Source: Avena insularis
Lineage: Eukaryota > Streptophyta > Magnoliopsida > Poales > Poaceae
Direction: 5' to 3'
Assembly (NCBI GenBank): GCA_023614405.1
Contig: CM042685.1
Span: forward strand, 237,749,661 to 237,813,660
DNA length: 64,000 nt
Of this stretch, positions 33,488 to 44,587 are shown in pieces; the stretch's first letter is position 1; each line of letters begins with the position of its first letter. A program made the translations under genes and the position numbers. Under the pieces are notes generated by a model that made no database searches, had not been told where the DNA came from, and worked only from the letters and a program-made list of their open reading frames with translations.

Positions 33488-36400
33488 TGTCAACACCCGG
33501 ATTTTTCAATCCTAGATGCTGTTATGCCATACATGGCAATCCTGTGATTATCATTTTGAGAGAAATAACAATTGGATACCATAGTACATCATCCATTAAA
33601 ACGATACATAAGTTCTTACACAAATAGGGATCTCATGATCCATTCTTAATACAACATCAAGCAGGAATACGTAATAATAGCGTGGCGTAAGCTCCATCTT
33701 CTAGTTCACAGCAATGTGGCGATGGGAGATGATCCTAGTTGTCGAACCTTCCTAGGGTCCATCCTCCGTGTACTCCTCTTCATAGTCCGCCATGGGAATA
33801 GCTGGGACAAAGCCATGAGTACTCTTTAAGTACTAAACTAATACTAACGGTAAAGGGTTTTGGATAATAGGACACTAGGCTCTAGGGCTGTTTTGCAAAG
33901 CCATTTATCTCTACTAAGTTCTAAAGCTAGTCACAATTTTATAACTCCTAAGTGGGATCTTGTAACTCATGTCACAACTCTGTTGTGGTCAAGTCAAAGT
34001 CTCAATTCATTTATAAGTCATTTTGAAAAGTCCGACGGGGAACAGATGGCCACTAATCTGTCCATAATCATGACGCCTATTCGAATAGTTTGACACTGCA
34101 GAGATTGTACACTTTCACCACAACATTCGATACATCCGTCAGAACAAATCCTGAATTCACCATACTCGATGCGGATAATCAATCCTAACCTTTCAATTAC
34201 ACGCCTAGTATAAGCACCTCTCCTATGAGTTTGGCCTCCCAACCATGACCAAGGGTCATCTTGGAGTACCCATGTGGACAATCTTCACAAGGTAGCCTCA
34301 GACCTTGGCCGTGAGGGAACTAATACTAAGGTATATAAGTTTCCAGTCAAGCCCTACCCAATATTTGGGTATTGTGGTTGTACGATAAAATTGGAATGGT
34401 ATCGCATTTAGACAACCATCAGTTTTTATAAAGGGCCAAGGCTCATGCCTCAACATTTTCATCACCATAATCATCTGGTGTTCGGAAACACATGTCAAAA
34501 CATCTCAGTAGAATGATCCATCATTCTAAGGTTTTCATAGCCATTTTCACCAAGTATTCCCATCTAAAGTTGATCAAGTTTTATGCTCAGCACTAGCATC
34601 TACAAGTGGGGGTAAGCACTGATGAGGGGTGGTAACTAGTAGGTGCTAACTAAGTTCAATCTTATGCCTTGGGATGATATCAAGGTTATTTAGCTTAGGC
34701 CAAATTTTATGCTCTTTATGCAACCTTCAAATATCTTTCTAGTATCTATAATTCACTTAAGTAAACTCTAAGTAAGAGCTTTGATAAAGAAATAAAGTAA
34801 GAAGCTTGCAAATAAAACTAGGATTGGTTTATCAAGTGGGTATGATCACATATGCTTAAGGCATATAGTAGGCATGGTAACAAGTAAGGGTTTGTTGCAT
34901 CAGTTGGGTATTCTGCAAGAGTTAACTTGCATCAATATCAGTATAAGCTTGCATAGGTATAGCATCAGCTTGCCTTGTGTAGAGCAGTGGTTGAAGTTCT
35001 CCTCGGCTTCTTCTTCGTAGTATCCTCCTTCCTCCTCGTATCCTTGGTCGGTACTAGCGTCTATGAATAAATACGAGGTACACAATCACCAAACAATACT
35101 TAACTACTTGCAATCATCACACACAAGGGTCCTATAGACGGTCTAGCATCATCTCTAACATTACAAGTTTAAGGCTTGGTTTAATTCCTTTTATTTTTTT
35201 AGAAAAGTAATTTCTACTCATTGAAAAACTTCTTAAGATTTAATATTCTCCAAACCAAACATGGGATCATGTTGACATATGTCATCACCTCATATTTTAG
35301 TCCATGGGAATATTATTTAAAGTGGTGTCACAATTTAATAAGGTTTTACCCTTTTATTTTAATTAACTAAAGTGACTAGAAATGCCTATGGGGCATTCTT
35401 TTATTACTTGAACATTCTTTCTGTAAGTAAACCTATATATTTTTATATATTCTGAAAGGTATGGTTAAATGTGATTTTTGAGAGTTGGAATCAACTCAAA
35501 AGCTATTATGGTTTAAATTTGAAAAATTATTGAATGCAGAAAAGCTTCTGCCTTGTTATTTTTACCATGGGTGATCTATAGATCCAAATGACTTGAATCC
35601 AACGGGCTTAGATTCAGCATTCATAGACCTTTCCAACAAAATTGGTTTCATTCAAATTGGTGCACTGAATTGATCTGGGTTGATTTTCGAAGTTGGGTAT
35701 AGAAGTGTGTTTGAATTGAAATGGAAAAAGTTTAATTCAAATCACTGGGCTGCACGGGAAGAGTTAACGGGCCGGCCTGCTAAGCGCAGTGCTCCCGTGG
35801 GCTGCTTAAGTGCGTGTCCCCACTTGCCAGTGAGACAGGGAGGGGCGAAACTGTACGGGGCGATGTGGATCGTTCGATCTAGTTCTAATCCAACGGCTAA
35901 GAGTCATCGTCGTCGCGAGACAACGCCGGCGAGAAAGAAACCTAGCGCGGCCAGTGAGGGTTGTTGGGGGCTCACCGGTGTCAAGTAGGGTCGGCGAGGC
36001 GGGGAACGACAAGTCGACGACGGCAAACTCGGGGTGGTCGCGGCAGCTCTGGGTGGGATTTAAATCGATGGCTCCCTTCTTCTCCAGAAGCGGCGGGCTC
36101 CGGTGAAATTCTGGCGAGGTGGTGCTCGCCTTGCTCCGGGAACGGTGTGGCACGATCAGTGACGAGAGGGGAGTGAGATGGTGTGAAGAAATCGAGCAGG
36201 GGTGGCCTCTATTTATAGTCGAGCAAGGGGACCGACGGGGCGCAAGATGAGCTCGTCGGGGGCGATGTTACAGGCGGCTATTGGCATGGGCGACGGTAGG
36301 GGACGGTGCGGTGTTCCCTGGCGATGCTCAACGACATGGTTTCGAGGCGTGGGGCGGTGCGGCTTGGTCTGGAACATGCGACGCTCTGCGCGGCAGAGGC

Positions 36401-37485
36401 GGCGTCTTCGACGGCGAGCGGTGGCTGTACGTCACGGGGCGGCGAACGGGGATGTCTGGCGGTCTCCTGGGTCGGTGGGGATGTGTATGCACGCGGTGAG
36501 GGCGGCACGCGGTCTGTGGGCTTCGGTCAAGGGTGGTGCTCTGGCGCACGCTCGGCATGGTCGCTGGCGGTCTGGGCGCGGTCCGTGCGTGTGGTCCAGT
36601 GGTTGGCAAGGTTCGAACGGTGGACAGGAAGTGGCGGTGGATGGTGGGCTGCCTCCCAGACATGCTGGCTAGGCTTGGGTCTCCTCCTAGCTTGCTGTCG
36701 ACATGGGGGTGACATAGGTGTGCTCGGCTGTTCACCATTGATGGCAATGGCAAGCTCACAGTGGTGCTAGTGTTTGGTTAATCTTCCTAGATGATCTACT
36801 GAGCTGGTTGTGAGCTAACTAGGGAACAGGTTAGGCCAATTTTACTGCACACTATAGTGTTTGATGTTTGTTTGATTTGTATCTGCAACGTGTTTGATGA
36901 AATGGCCGCATGAATTCAAGTTTTGAATTTTGAAAAGATTTTTGGTGGGTTTGCTAGATTGGTGCTGGTGAGTCTTCAGATGCTTGGGTTTTGAAAGTTG
37001 AGCTTGTTTGAGTGGTTTTTGAAAAAGTGGGATCTTCCCATATGATAAAGATTCAATTTTGAATTGTCATTTAAACTATGCATTTGAAAGTTTCTGGATG
37101 ATCACAATATGGGCCTTGATACTTTGTTATGAGTACATTCAAGGGGTGCAAAGATCCAGAAAAGTTTCTGTTAGGTTCTGAAAGTTTGAGACAGCCAAAG
37201 TAGGCATGAGAGTTAAATTGGTCAAAGTGACCATTCATTTAATATATGTGTTTTGATTTACTTGTCTTTAGGAAAAGTGTGGGAAATGTTTTAGATAATG
37301 TTTATTTCACCTAAGAAACATTCTGCAAGCAAAGAAACAAACAAACAAGGTGGTTTTAAAAGAATTCAAAATCAATGCATACACATATGCATGCATTCAC
37401 AATTTTATTTAGAAAAGTTTTTGTTAACCCTAATTTTGATTATTAGAGTTTGATGATCCAAGCTTAGTATTTTTGGGATGTTACA
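33488..37485 (-). repeat. 5' LTR of Gypsy element 1 (with promoter)
   Basis: 3998 bp, same termini as the left copy. The TATA box on the minus strand (plus CTATTTATAG) is at 36209-36218. It lies upstream of the PBS in element orientation, so this LTR would have driven the element. It ends at 37485 and is followed by the TSD TCAGC. Confidence 0.93.
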
Positions 37486-37557
37486 TCAGCCTTCCACAAG
37501 ACCTCCGGTGTCCCCTGATTCCAGCGGCGAGGCGCTGTGCTGCCACCGGCGAGGCAT

Positions 37558-38130
37558 GTTGCTACCCCAGCATGGCGGTGTTGCTACAGCAGGCGACGCG
37601 GTTCGCTACCACAACACGTCAGGGCTGCTACGGCCGGTGACGGCGCTCTGCTACAAGGACGGCGACAAGCTGCTACAAGGGGTTGGTGCTGCTACGGCCG
37701 ACGGTGGCGCTGCTACGGCCGGCGACGGCGCTCTGCTACAAGGGCGACGGCAATCTGCTACAAGGGCGGTGGCGCTGCTACGGCCGGCAGCGACGCTCTG
37801 CTACAAGGGAGACGACACTCTGCTACAACAGGTGGCGGCGCTTTGCTACCATGGGCGGCGGCGCTCTGCTACCATGGGCGGCAGCGCTCTGCTACCATGG
37901 GCGACGGCTTTTTGCTACCATGGGCGGTGGATTTTGCTACCGATGGCGATGGGGACTGCTACCATTAATGTAGGACGTTGCTCCCACACGTGGACAACGT
38001 TGCTACAAGTGGTCCTCGTCGGAGCTGGGACGGCCGAGTTGCTACAATGGGTGTGCACTGTTGCTATCGATGGCGGACGACGCTGCTACAATGGGTGTAG
38101 GGCGTTGCTACGGAGGGTGGATGCGATTGG
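37558..38130. repeat. Degenerate GCTAC minisatellite-like array
   Basis: About 25 imperfect units, each with GCTAC followed by a GC-rich run such as AAGGGCGACGGCG or CATGGGCGGCGGCG, spaced roughly 25-33 bp. The periodicity keeps several frames open (for example 37478-38173), but the translated product is only an echo of the repeat. Subterminal arrays of this kind occur in CACTA and Mutator-like elements, so this may be one arm of such an element; no matching terminus was found. A palindrome GATCCCCCGGGGGACG lies at about 38458. Confidence 0.6.
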
Positions 38131-38918
38131 TCCTCGCCGGAATAGGGGAAGCGTGGCTATTACCGGAGCTTGATGGAGGTCAGGAGCCGTATGGTGACGG
38201 GGTGAGAAGACCATGTCCGCAGGAGCGACACTTGAGCGTTGTTATTTGAAGCCATGGGGATTTTGGAACGGGTGGGAATCTGCGGGGTAGATGGTTGGAG
38301 TGGGTGGGGAAATTTCTCTCTGCGGGCATTGACTTTAGAGTCACGGGGCTGAGACAGAGAAGTCGTGCGGTAACTCACGGGATTGAGATAAGAAATCATC
38401 GTACGGTGATAGGAGTCTTAATTGGACGACGCGGGAGGCGGGGGATAGGGGGTTCTGATCCCCCGGGGGACGCCTAGCGCTCCCCTTTTTTTATCCGGAT
38501 GATACGATTGATTTTTTCCCGAGTCGTATTCTTAGATACTGAATAGCGTCGATTTGATCTAACTTTTATCTGGCGTTCCTAGGCCTACTCTGGGGCGTTG
38601 AGAACCGCCTGAGAACGCCGGATGAAGCAAAAATGGGGTGGGTCAAACCCTGTCGGCGAGACAACCCCATTTCCCACTACCACTCGACTCTCCCACGGCG
38701 GAGAGCTTTCCCCAATTGTCTCCGTCGCTATGCCTTCAAGGGCGAAGCACCACCACGCCAAGCCAAAGCCACGCATGTAGATAGGTTCACCGCCATCGCC
38801 GCATCCTTTCCCCGCAGCCTAGGCCTCCCTTCGCCTTCCCTCCTTCTCCACAGCTCAGCTTCGCTCTGAGTTCCCGCCACCTCGCCCGCCAATCGTTCGG
38901 CGTTTTGCCCGTTTGACC

Positions 38919-40022
38919 ATGGACTCCGACGACGAGGAGATGTTCACCCTGTTGCTGGAGGACAAGACCGCCACAGTCGCCGAAGATGCAGATCCTCACC
39001 TCTCTGGCCCGGCTGTACACGCAGACCGTAGTGCCGAAGCGTGGAGGCTCGGCGAAGGGTCATCAGAATGGCAAAGCAAGGCAGCGATTGGATGGGCCAC
39101 TACATGTTGTACGGCGACGAGTCGCTGCACGAAGAGGTCGTGTTTCGGCGCCGTTTCAGGATGAGCCGGAAGCTCTTCCTCGAGATCGAGCATGTCATCC
39201 GGGTGTACAACCCCTATTTCGTGTGCAAGAAGGACTGCACCGGCATTTGAGAACAATACTTGAGAACACCCACTACTGAAGACACTCCTCGGATCCTTGC
39301 AATCAATGAAAGTAGAGGATTTCCTGAAATGCTTGGAAGCATAAACTGCATGCATTGGACTGGAAGAACTGTCCATTTGCATGGCAAGGAATGTACAAAG
39401 GCCACAAAGGAGTTTGTAGTGTGATACTCGAGACAGTTGCTACACATGATCTTTGGATCTGACACTCTTTTGGCATGGCAGTATCGAACAACGACATCAA
39501 CGTCCTGCAGTCCTCAAATGTCTTGGCCAAGCTTGTTGAGGGTCATGCCCCCCCCTTTGGAATTTGAGATCAACAAGCACCACTACAACGAAGGATACTA
39601 TCTTGCAGATGACATCTATCCAAGATAGCCAACATCTGTGAAGACTATCTCAAACCCGATGCTCCCCAAGCATGCTCAGTTTGCCAAGGAACAAGAAGCT
39701 TGCGAAAAGGATGTGGATCGGGCATTTGGTGTGCTCCAACAGAGGTTTGCAGTGGTCTGGTTCCTTGCTATGACCTGGTTGAAAGATCAGATGTGGAAAG
39801 TGATGAACTGTTATGTGACTTTCACAACGTGATCAATGAGGACGAGAGGAAGGATCCAGTGAATTTGGTTAAGTGGAACGAGCTATACTACAAACATGGA
39901 CCTCTTGCAGAACCTGATCACCAGGTGCCGCCAACCTAGGATGCCTTTATCGCCATGCATCAAGAGATCCGACACCCTGTAGTGCATCAACAGCTGTAGG
40001 ATGATCTAGTTGAGCATATATA
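38919..40022 (+). pseudogene. PIF/Harbinger transposase, decayed near-full-length copy
   Basis: From the ATG at 38919: MDSDDEEMFTLLLEDKTATVAEDA, a frameshift, then ARLYTQTVVPKRGGSAKGHQNGK. GHYMLYGDESLHEEVVFRRRF and SRKLFLEIEHVI follow (N-terminal domain), then a stop near 39247. The DDE part reads [14 protein letters not shown], where the first catalytic Asp of the usual SIDCMHW motif is Asn. Later come SNNDINV (second Asp) and PPLEFEINKHHYNEGYYLADDIYPR. The C-terminal RAFGVLQQRFAVV is preceded by Asp where Glu is normal. Further pieces give KDPVNLVKW and a final DDLVEHI with TAG at about 40020. Several frameshifts. The family cuts and pastes DNA with 3-bp TSDs. The segment 40060-40380 has the repeated CCGAACTATG tail and ends near GGTGCTCTAAG, a possible right terminus. 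Confidence 0.85.
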
Positions 40023-40380
40023 GATACACAGATGCAACATGTAGACGCCGAGCATGAACTGGCCGAACTAGGCCAAAATATGTTGTATTTTCAGTCTATG
40101 TTGAACTATGTTTAATTTCATGCCGAACTATGTTTAAATTTATGCAGAACTATGCCGAATATTACTCTGTATTCATATTATGCCAAACTATACCGAAAAC
40201 TGATCGAATTTGAGCCAAATTTAAGCGAAAACACGCCGACTTTGCGTTGCCTGGAAACTCGGTCTAGGAACATGAATGAGAAATTGGACATTTTCATATC
40301 ATAAACTACATCCATACAATGCTAGATAGCATTGGATTTCGGTCTAAAAACACCTAACGAGTGAAGGTGCTCTAAGCGTA

Positions 40381-41701
40381 ATCTGTTTCACACCTCCACT
40401 AGGTAGCTAGCTGTGTTACTCCTGCAAATTTTACGAGAACAGATTTAACGTTCTACCACTGTAGTAGTACAGTAGTGTATGTTGGTCCAGGTTACGCTTG
40501 CGGGGTTCTGGTCCATCTAGCAATGAATGAATGCCACAAGATGTACCGGTGAGATCACTCATTCGTTCATGGAGCAAGGAACTTTCATTCGTTCACAATT
40601 CAACCGACTAGTACTAGTTACCAGCATATTCTTATCACTGTAGATGAGATATTTGCAGTAGGTGGGTAGAGCAGCTGGGCTTCGATGATTTATGGACGGA
40701 AGTCGCTTGTTTTTCTAGCCTGTGGACTAAATTAATTACAGTACTGCTACAAGGGCAGCATCGGAGGGGCATAGGCGCGCGCGGTCCACGCCGTCGCATG
40801 GGCACACCCCGGAGAGACAGGGCCGGCAGGCTCGAGTGGACGGAAAGGGATGAGGAGGTTGGTCCTCGTTTTTGCCTTGTTCGACACTGCCATTGCATGT
40901 CGACCTAGCTAGCTTCACATGGTAGAGCATCCCCGTAAAACCGTATGTGGGAAACCGATATGCAAACTGCAAAAACTAATATTCTGTTTTTACAGTTCGT
41001 GTATACATGATCTGCTTCGCTACGACGCTAGAGCTGAACAAGCATGTGTATATGAAATTCAGTTGACAAATTCGAATAAATCCAAATTATTACACTTAAT
41101 TTCAAAGAGTAGGATCAAGCTACCACGGATAAATCCTAAATTAGACTACTTTGCGATTACTATTACTCCCTCCGATCCATATTAGTTGACTTGGATTTGA
41201 CAAAATATGGATGAACCTATATACTAAATAGTGTCTAAATTCATTCAAATGTCAAAAGGTGAATATAGAAAGCGATGTTGAAAAATCTTTCGTCGGATCG
41301 TGAATCGAAGCTCGTCCCTCCTCTTCCTGACTTCTTCCATGAGGTCCACATGGTATGCATAATCTTTCTTCCTCTTCCACTCGGCATGTTCTTCCCACTA
41401 ACAAACGATGCTCAGCCTTGCATCCAGCTCCAAATCAACATAGAGGTTCAAACAACGAAGCCAAGAACTAACAATCAAAGAGAAATTGGCTAATTTCAAA
41501 CCATAAAGGAGATAGTCAAAATCATCTAGGAGATTGTTCATCAAATCACCGCCTATCGGAGAAGTCTTGCGGCTTCCTGTACCCGACGACATTCCTTGCC
41601 ATGAAGTGGCGCGCCTTGCAGTCGCATCAGACACCTTTTGAATCAGAGCCGAAATTGAAGCCGACAACAGAGGGAGTAGGGCCCGTGACTTTGGAACCTG
41701 T
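40381..41701. other. Intergenic DNA with a truncated Stowaway MITE
   Basis: No gene. From 41170 the sequence CTCCCTCCGATCCATATTAGTTGAC is the left arm of a Stowaway MITE; the matching right arm is missing by 41280. The minus-strand frame 41398-41760 (120 aa) has no recognised features. Confidence 0.5.
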
Positions 41702-42127
41702 AACATCCCAGGATTAGCACCTACAAATAGTAAGGTCACATGTGTGTGCATTGCATTCATACATAAGAAAATCCGGAAAATTTTCGTGCAAAGCTAAAGG
41801 TCTACAGAGTGATCGAGGTCTCTCTTGTAGTAATGGGAACATTAGAGCAAGTGCGATATATTGTAGAAATCTTAGTTTAGGGGGAAGTAATTCAAACATG
41901 TGTTTGAATTTCAATTTTGAATTCCAATGGATTTAGAAAAAATCACAAATTGGATTATGAAATATTTAAATACTTAGGAGAAACGAAATATAAATTCTTA
42001 ATTAAAGTGATATGATTTTATATTAAATGAATAATAATAAAGTAATTGATATAAATAAAAGAATATAGGTATACTTTATCACATTAATACAAATGTTACA
42101 ATATAATTACATTTATTCAAATATAAG
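41702..42127 (+). mobile_element. Possible start of another long LTR (TGTAACATCCC)
   Basis: TGTAACATCCCAGGATTAGC at 41702 has the same first 11 bases as the coding-strand LTR start of Gypsy element 1, but in plus orientation. AT-rich DNA follows and is interrupted by the TGATACGTC solo LTR at 42133. The rest of the presumed LTR and its end are not identified. Confidence 0.35.
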
Positions 42128-42132
42128 AGAAT

Positions 42133-43648
42133 TGATACGTCGTAAACGTATCTAATTTTTGCTGCTTCATGCTTGTTTTGTATCGACTTTCTTAAGTTTT
42201 GTCTACACTTAAAGATATTTTTATACATTTTCCGGAACTAACATATTGACAAGATGTCGCAGTGCCATTTGCCTGTTTTCTGCTGTTTTTGGTTTCAGAA
42301 AAGCTATTAAGGAAATATTCTCGGAATTGGACAGGATAAAAGCCAAAGTTAATATTTTACCAGAAGGAACACGGAGTCCGAAGGACAGCCGAAGGGGAGC
42401 CTCGAGGCGGCCACACCCTAGGGCGGCGTGGCCTGGGGGCGCCAGCCCTAGGTGTGGGCCCCTCGGGTGCGCACCTACCTTGCCCCTTCTCTTATAAAAA
42501 CACCCCGATGCAGAAACCCTAAGCACCCGATCAAATCTCCACGAAACAGTCAGTAGCCGCCGTCACCATCGTCCCTGGATCGAGGGGATCTGAAGCTCTT
42601 CCCGGCACCCTGCCGGAGGGTAGAGATCATCCCGAGGGCCTTCTTCATCACCATGCCAGCCTTCGGAGTGATGCGTGAGTAATTCACCCTTGGACTATGG
42701 GTTCATACAGTAGCTAGATGGTTGTTTCTCCTCCTTTGTGCTACCATGTTTAGATTTTGTGAGCTCCGTTCATGATCAAGATCATATATTTGTAATCATG
42801 CATGTTGTGTTTACGGGGATCCGATGGATATTGAGATACTATTTCAGATTGATTATTGATTTTATCATGTCTATGTTATTTGTGATCTTGCATGCTCTTC
42901 ATTGTTACTAGCTATCTTGGCCAAGTAGATGCTTGCAACTTCAAGAGGGAGTATTTATGCTCGATAGTAGGTTCATGCCTCTAGTAATCTCGGGAAGTGA
43001 CAGAAATATCTAAGGTTGTAGACGTGCTGTTTCTACTAAGGAGAAAACAACAATCCTTTGTCCATGGGACAATTGTATTGTTTACTTTACACACATTGCT
43101 TATTGCAATTATCTGTTGCTTGTAAATTAATACTAGAAGGGGTTCGGATGATAACCTGAAGGTGGATTATTAGTCATAGATACAGTTGGATTACGGTCTA
43201 TGTATTATGTTGTAATGCTCAATCAAATATCGTAGGAGTCAAGATATCTAGTATATGCATTGTTATGTTTTTTCAATCTGTCAATTGCCCCACTGTAATT
43301 TGTTCACCCAACATGTTATCTATCTTGGAGAACACCTCTAGTGAACTGTGGACCCCGGTCCATTCTTTTATCATTGATACATCAACTACTGTTACGGTTT
43401 ACTTTCTGCAAGACAATCACTATCTTCCACACTATAGGTTTAATCCTTTGTTTTCAGCAAACCGGTGAGATTAACAACCTCAGTGTAAGTTGGGCAAAGT
43501 TTTGAGTTTGTGTTGTGCGGGTTACAAGTTGTTAGCAACACCTTGGAGTTTTTTACTTACTCCTACTGGTTCGATAACCATGCTGATATGTTCAGCACAC
43601 CTTGCTCTTGGGATCTCTCAACAGGCTCTACGTCACCGAGCCATATCA
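42133..43648 (+). mobile_element. TGATACGTC-type solo LTR (TSD AGAAT)
   Basis: 1516-bp unit starting TGATACGTCGTAAACGTATC and ending GAGCCATATCA, flanked by AGAAT at 42128-42132 and 43649-43653. It is homologous throughout to 3228-4785, in opposite orientation in the window. A TATA box (TATAAAAAC, about 42494) is followed by a leader. No PBS, PPT or coding region. Confidence 0.85.
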
Positions 43649-43653
43649 AGAAT

Positions 43654-44582
43654 ATTACAATAAGAATAATAAAAGATAAAGAAACTTGAAATTAAAATAT
43701 AAATGGAAAATGAATTACAACAATAAATAAGAATTTAATTCATATTTATAAATAAGATATAAATATTACAAGATTCAAATAAAAAAGGAAGGAAATTTAA
43801 CTTTATTACAATATAATAAATTACATTGTCTTTACAATCTACTAATAAAAGAGAAAGTTATAACTTTATTAATACATTACAATATTACAATATTAATTAC
43901 AATTATCCAAGTAAAAAGACTACAAAAGTAATACAAGAAAAATCCTATATTAATTCTTGAGTGAATCCTATATCTAATATTCTCAATCTTCCTGTATATC
44001 CTTATGATCCCTGCTAAGACAAAAGAAAAGAAAACAAGTAAAAAGGAAAAGGGAGGGTTAGTTCGGTTAGTGCTCTTAGAGGATAACAGTGAGATGCGTT
44101 GTTTGTTTTCATCAAAGAGCAGCAATTAGGGGCTTAAGTAGAATTTGTTCTTATGCAGTTTAATGCGTCAATACAACATCATTGTCCAAGGGGTAAATTT
44201 CACCAATCTAGAAAGGTAAAAAGGAAAAACAGTAATAACCAGCTAGAAAATATCTTCACAGTTAAACTGATCCACAAGAGAAGGGCCACTTGCAAGCAGC
44301 ATACACACAACATGCATATGTTATGCTGGCACAAGAACAAATCGTCAAAGAAGGATAAGAGGGAGTGTTGCTGTAGCATCTAAGCTGCCAGGCAAAACAC
44401 ACTCTCTCTCCACACAACAAAGAAACTATTTCACAACCACCTCAAGGACAACACCAATCCTTCCAGATTTAATGCACACCATTTCTACATCAACAAGAAC
44501 ACTAGATCATTCCACCAAACCATCACCCAACTCTGGTTGCTTCTTGGAGCCATCCAAGAGCTAGAACAAAGGAAAAATCAAG
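43654..44582. other. AT-rich DNA between the solo LTR and Gypsy element 2
   Basis: Very AT-rich (to about 43980), then mixed; no gene. It resembles the AT-rich tail at 63060-64000 in composition. Possibly part of a long LTR into which both flanking elements inserted. Confidence 0.35.
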
Positions 44583-44587
44583 GTTAG

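Larger units (their letters stand above)
23673..37485 (-). mobile_element. Gypsy (chromovirus-type) retrotransposon, element 1, full length but decayed (TSD TCAGC)
   Basis: 13.8-kb element read on the minus strand. LTRs are 23673-27661 (3989 bp) and 33488-37485 (3998 bp), with termini TGTAACATCCC..GGGTGTTGACA on the coding strand. TCAGC occurs at 23668-23672 and 37486-37490. The PBS (33472-33484) and PPT (27662-27676) are both canonical. Internal order is accessory ORF, gag, protease, RT, RNase H, integrase, chromodomain-like tail. The integrase C-terminus has the KLAP.Y.GPFKI (GPY/F) module and a WSNHTEEEATWERE chromodomain-like end, which marks a chromovirus; the long LTRs suggest the Tekay/Del group (inference). 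Pol carries several stops and frameshifts, so the copy is inactive. Confidence 0.95.

Noticed and set aside
37478..38173. 231-aa open frame
   Set aside because: It is produced by the GCTAC repeat array; three frames stay open at once and the product is only repeat.
41398..41760. 120-aa minus-strand frame
   Set aside because: No family resemblance; it crosses the presumed LTR start at 41702.
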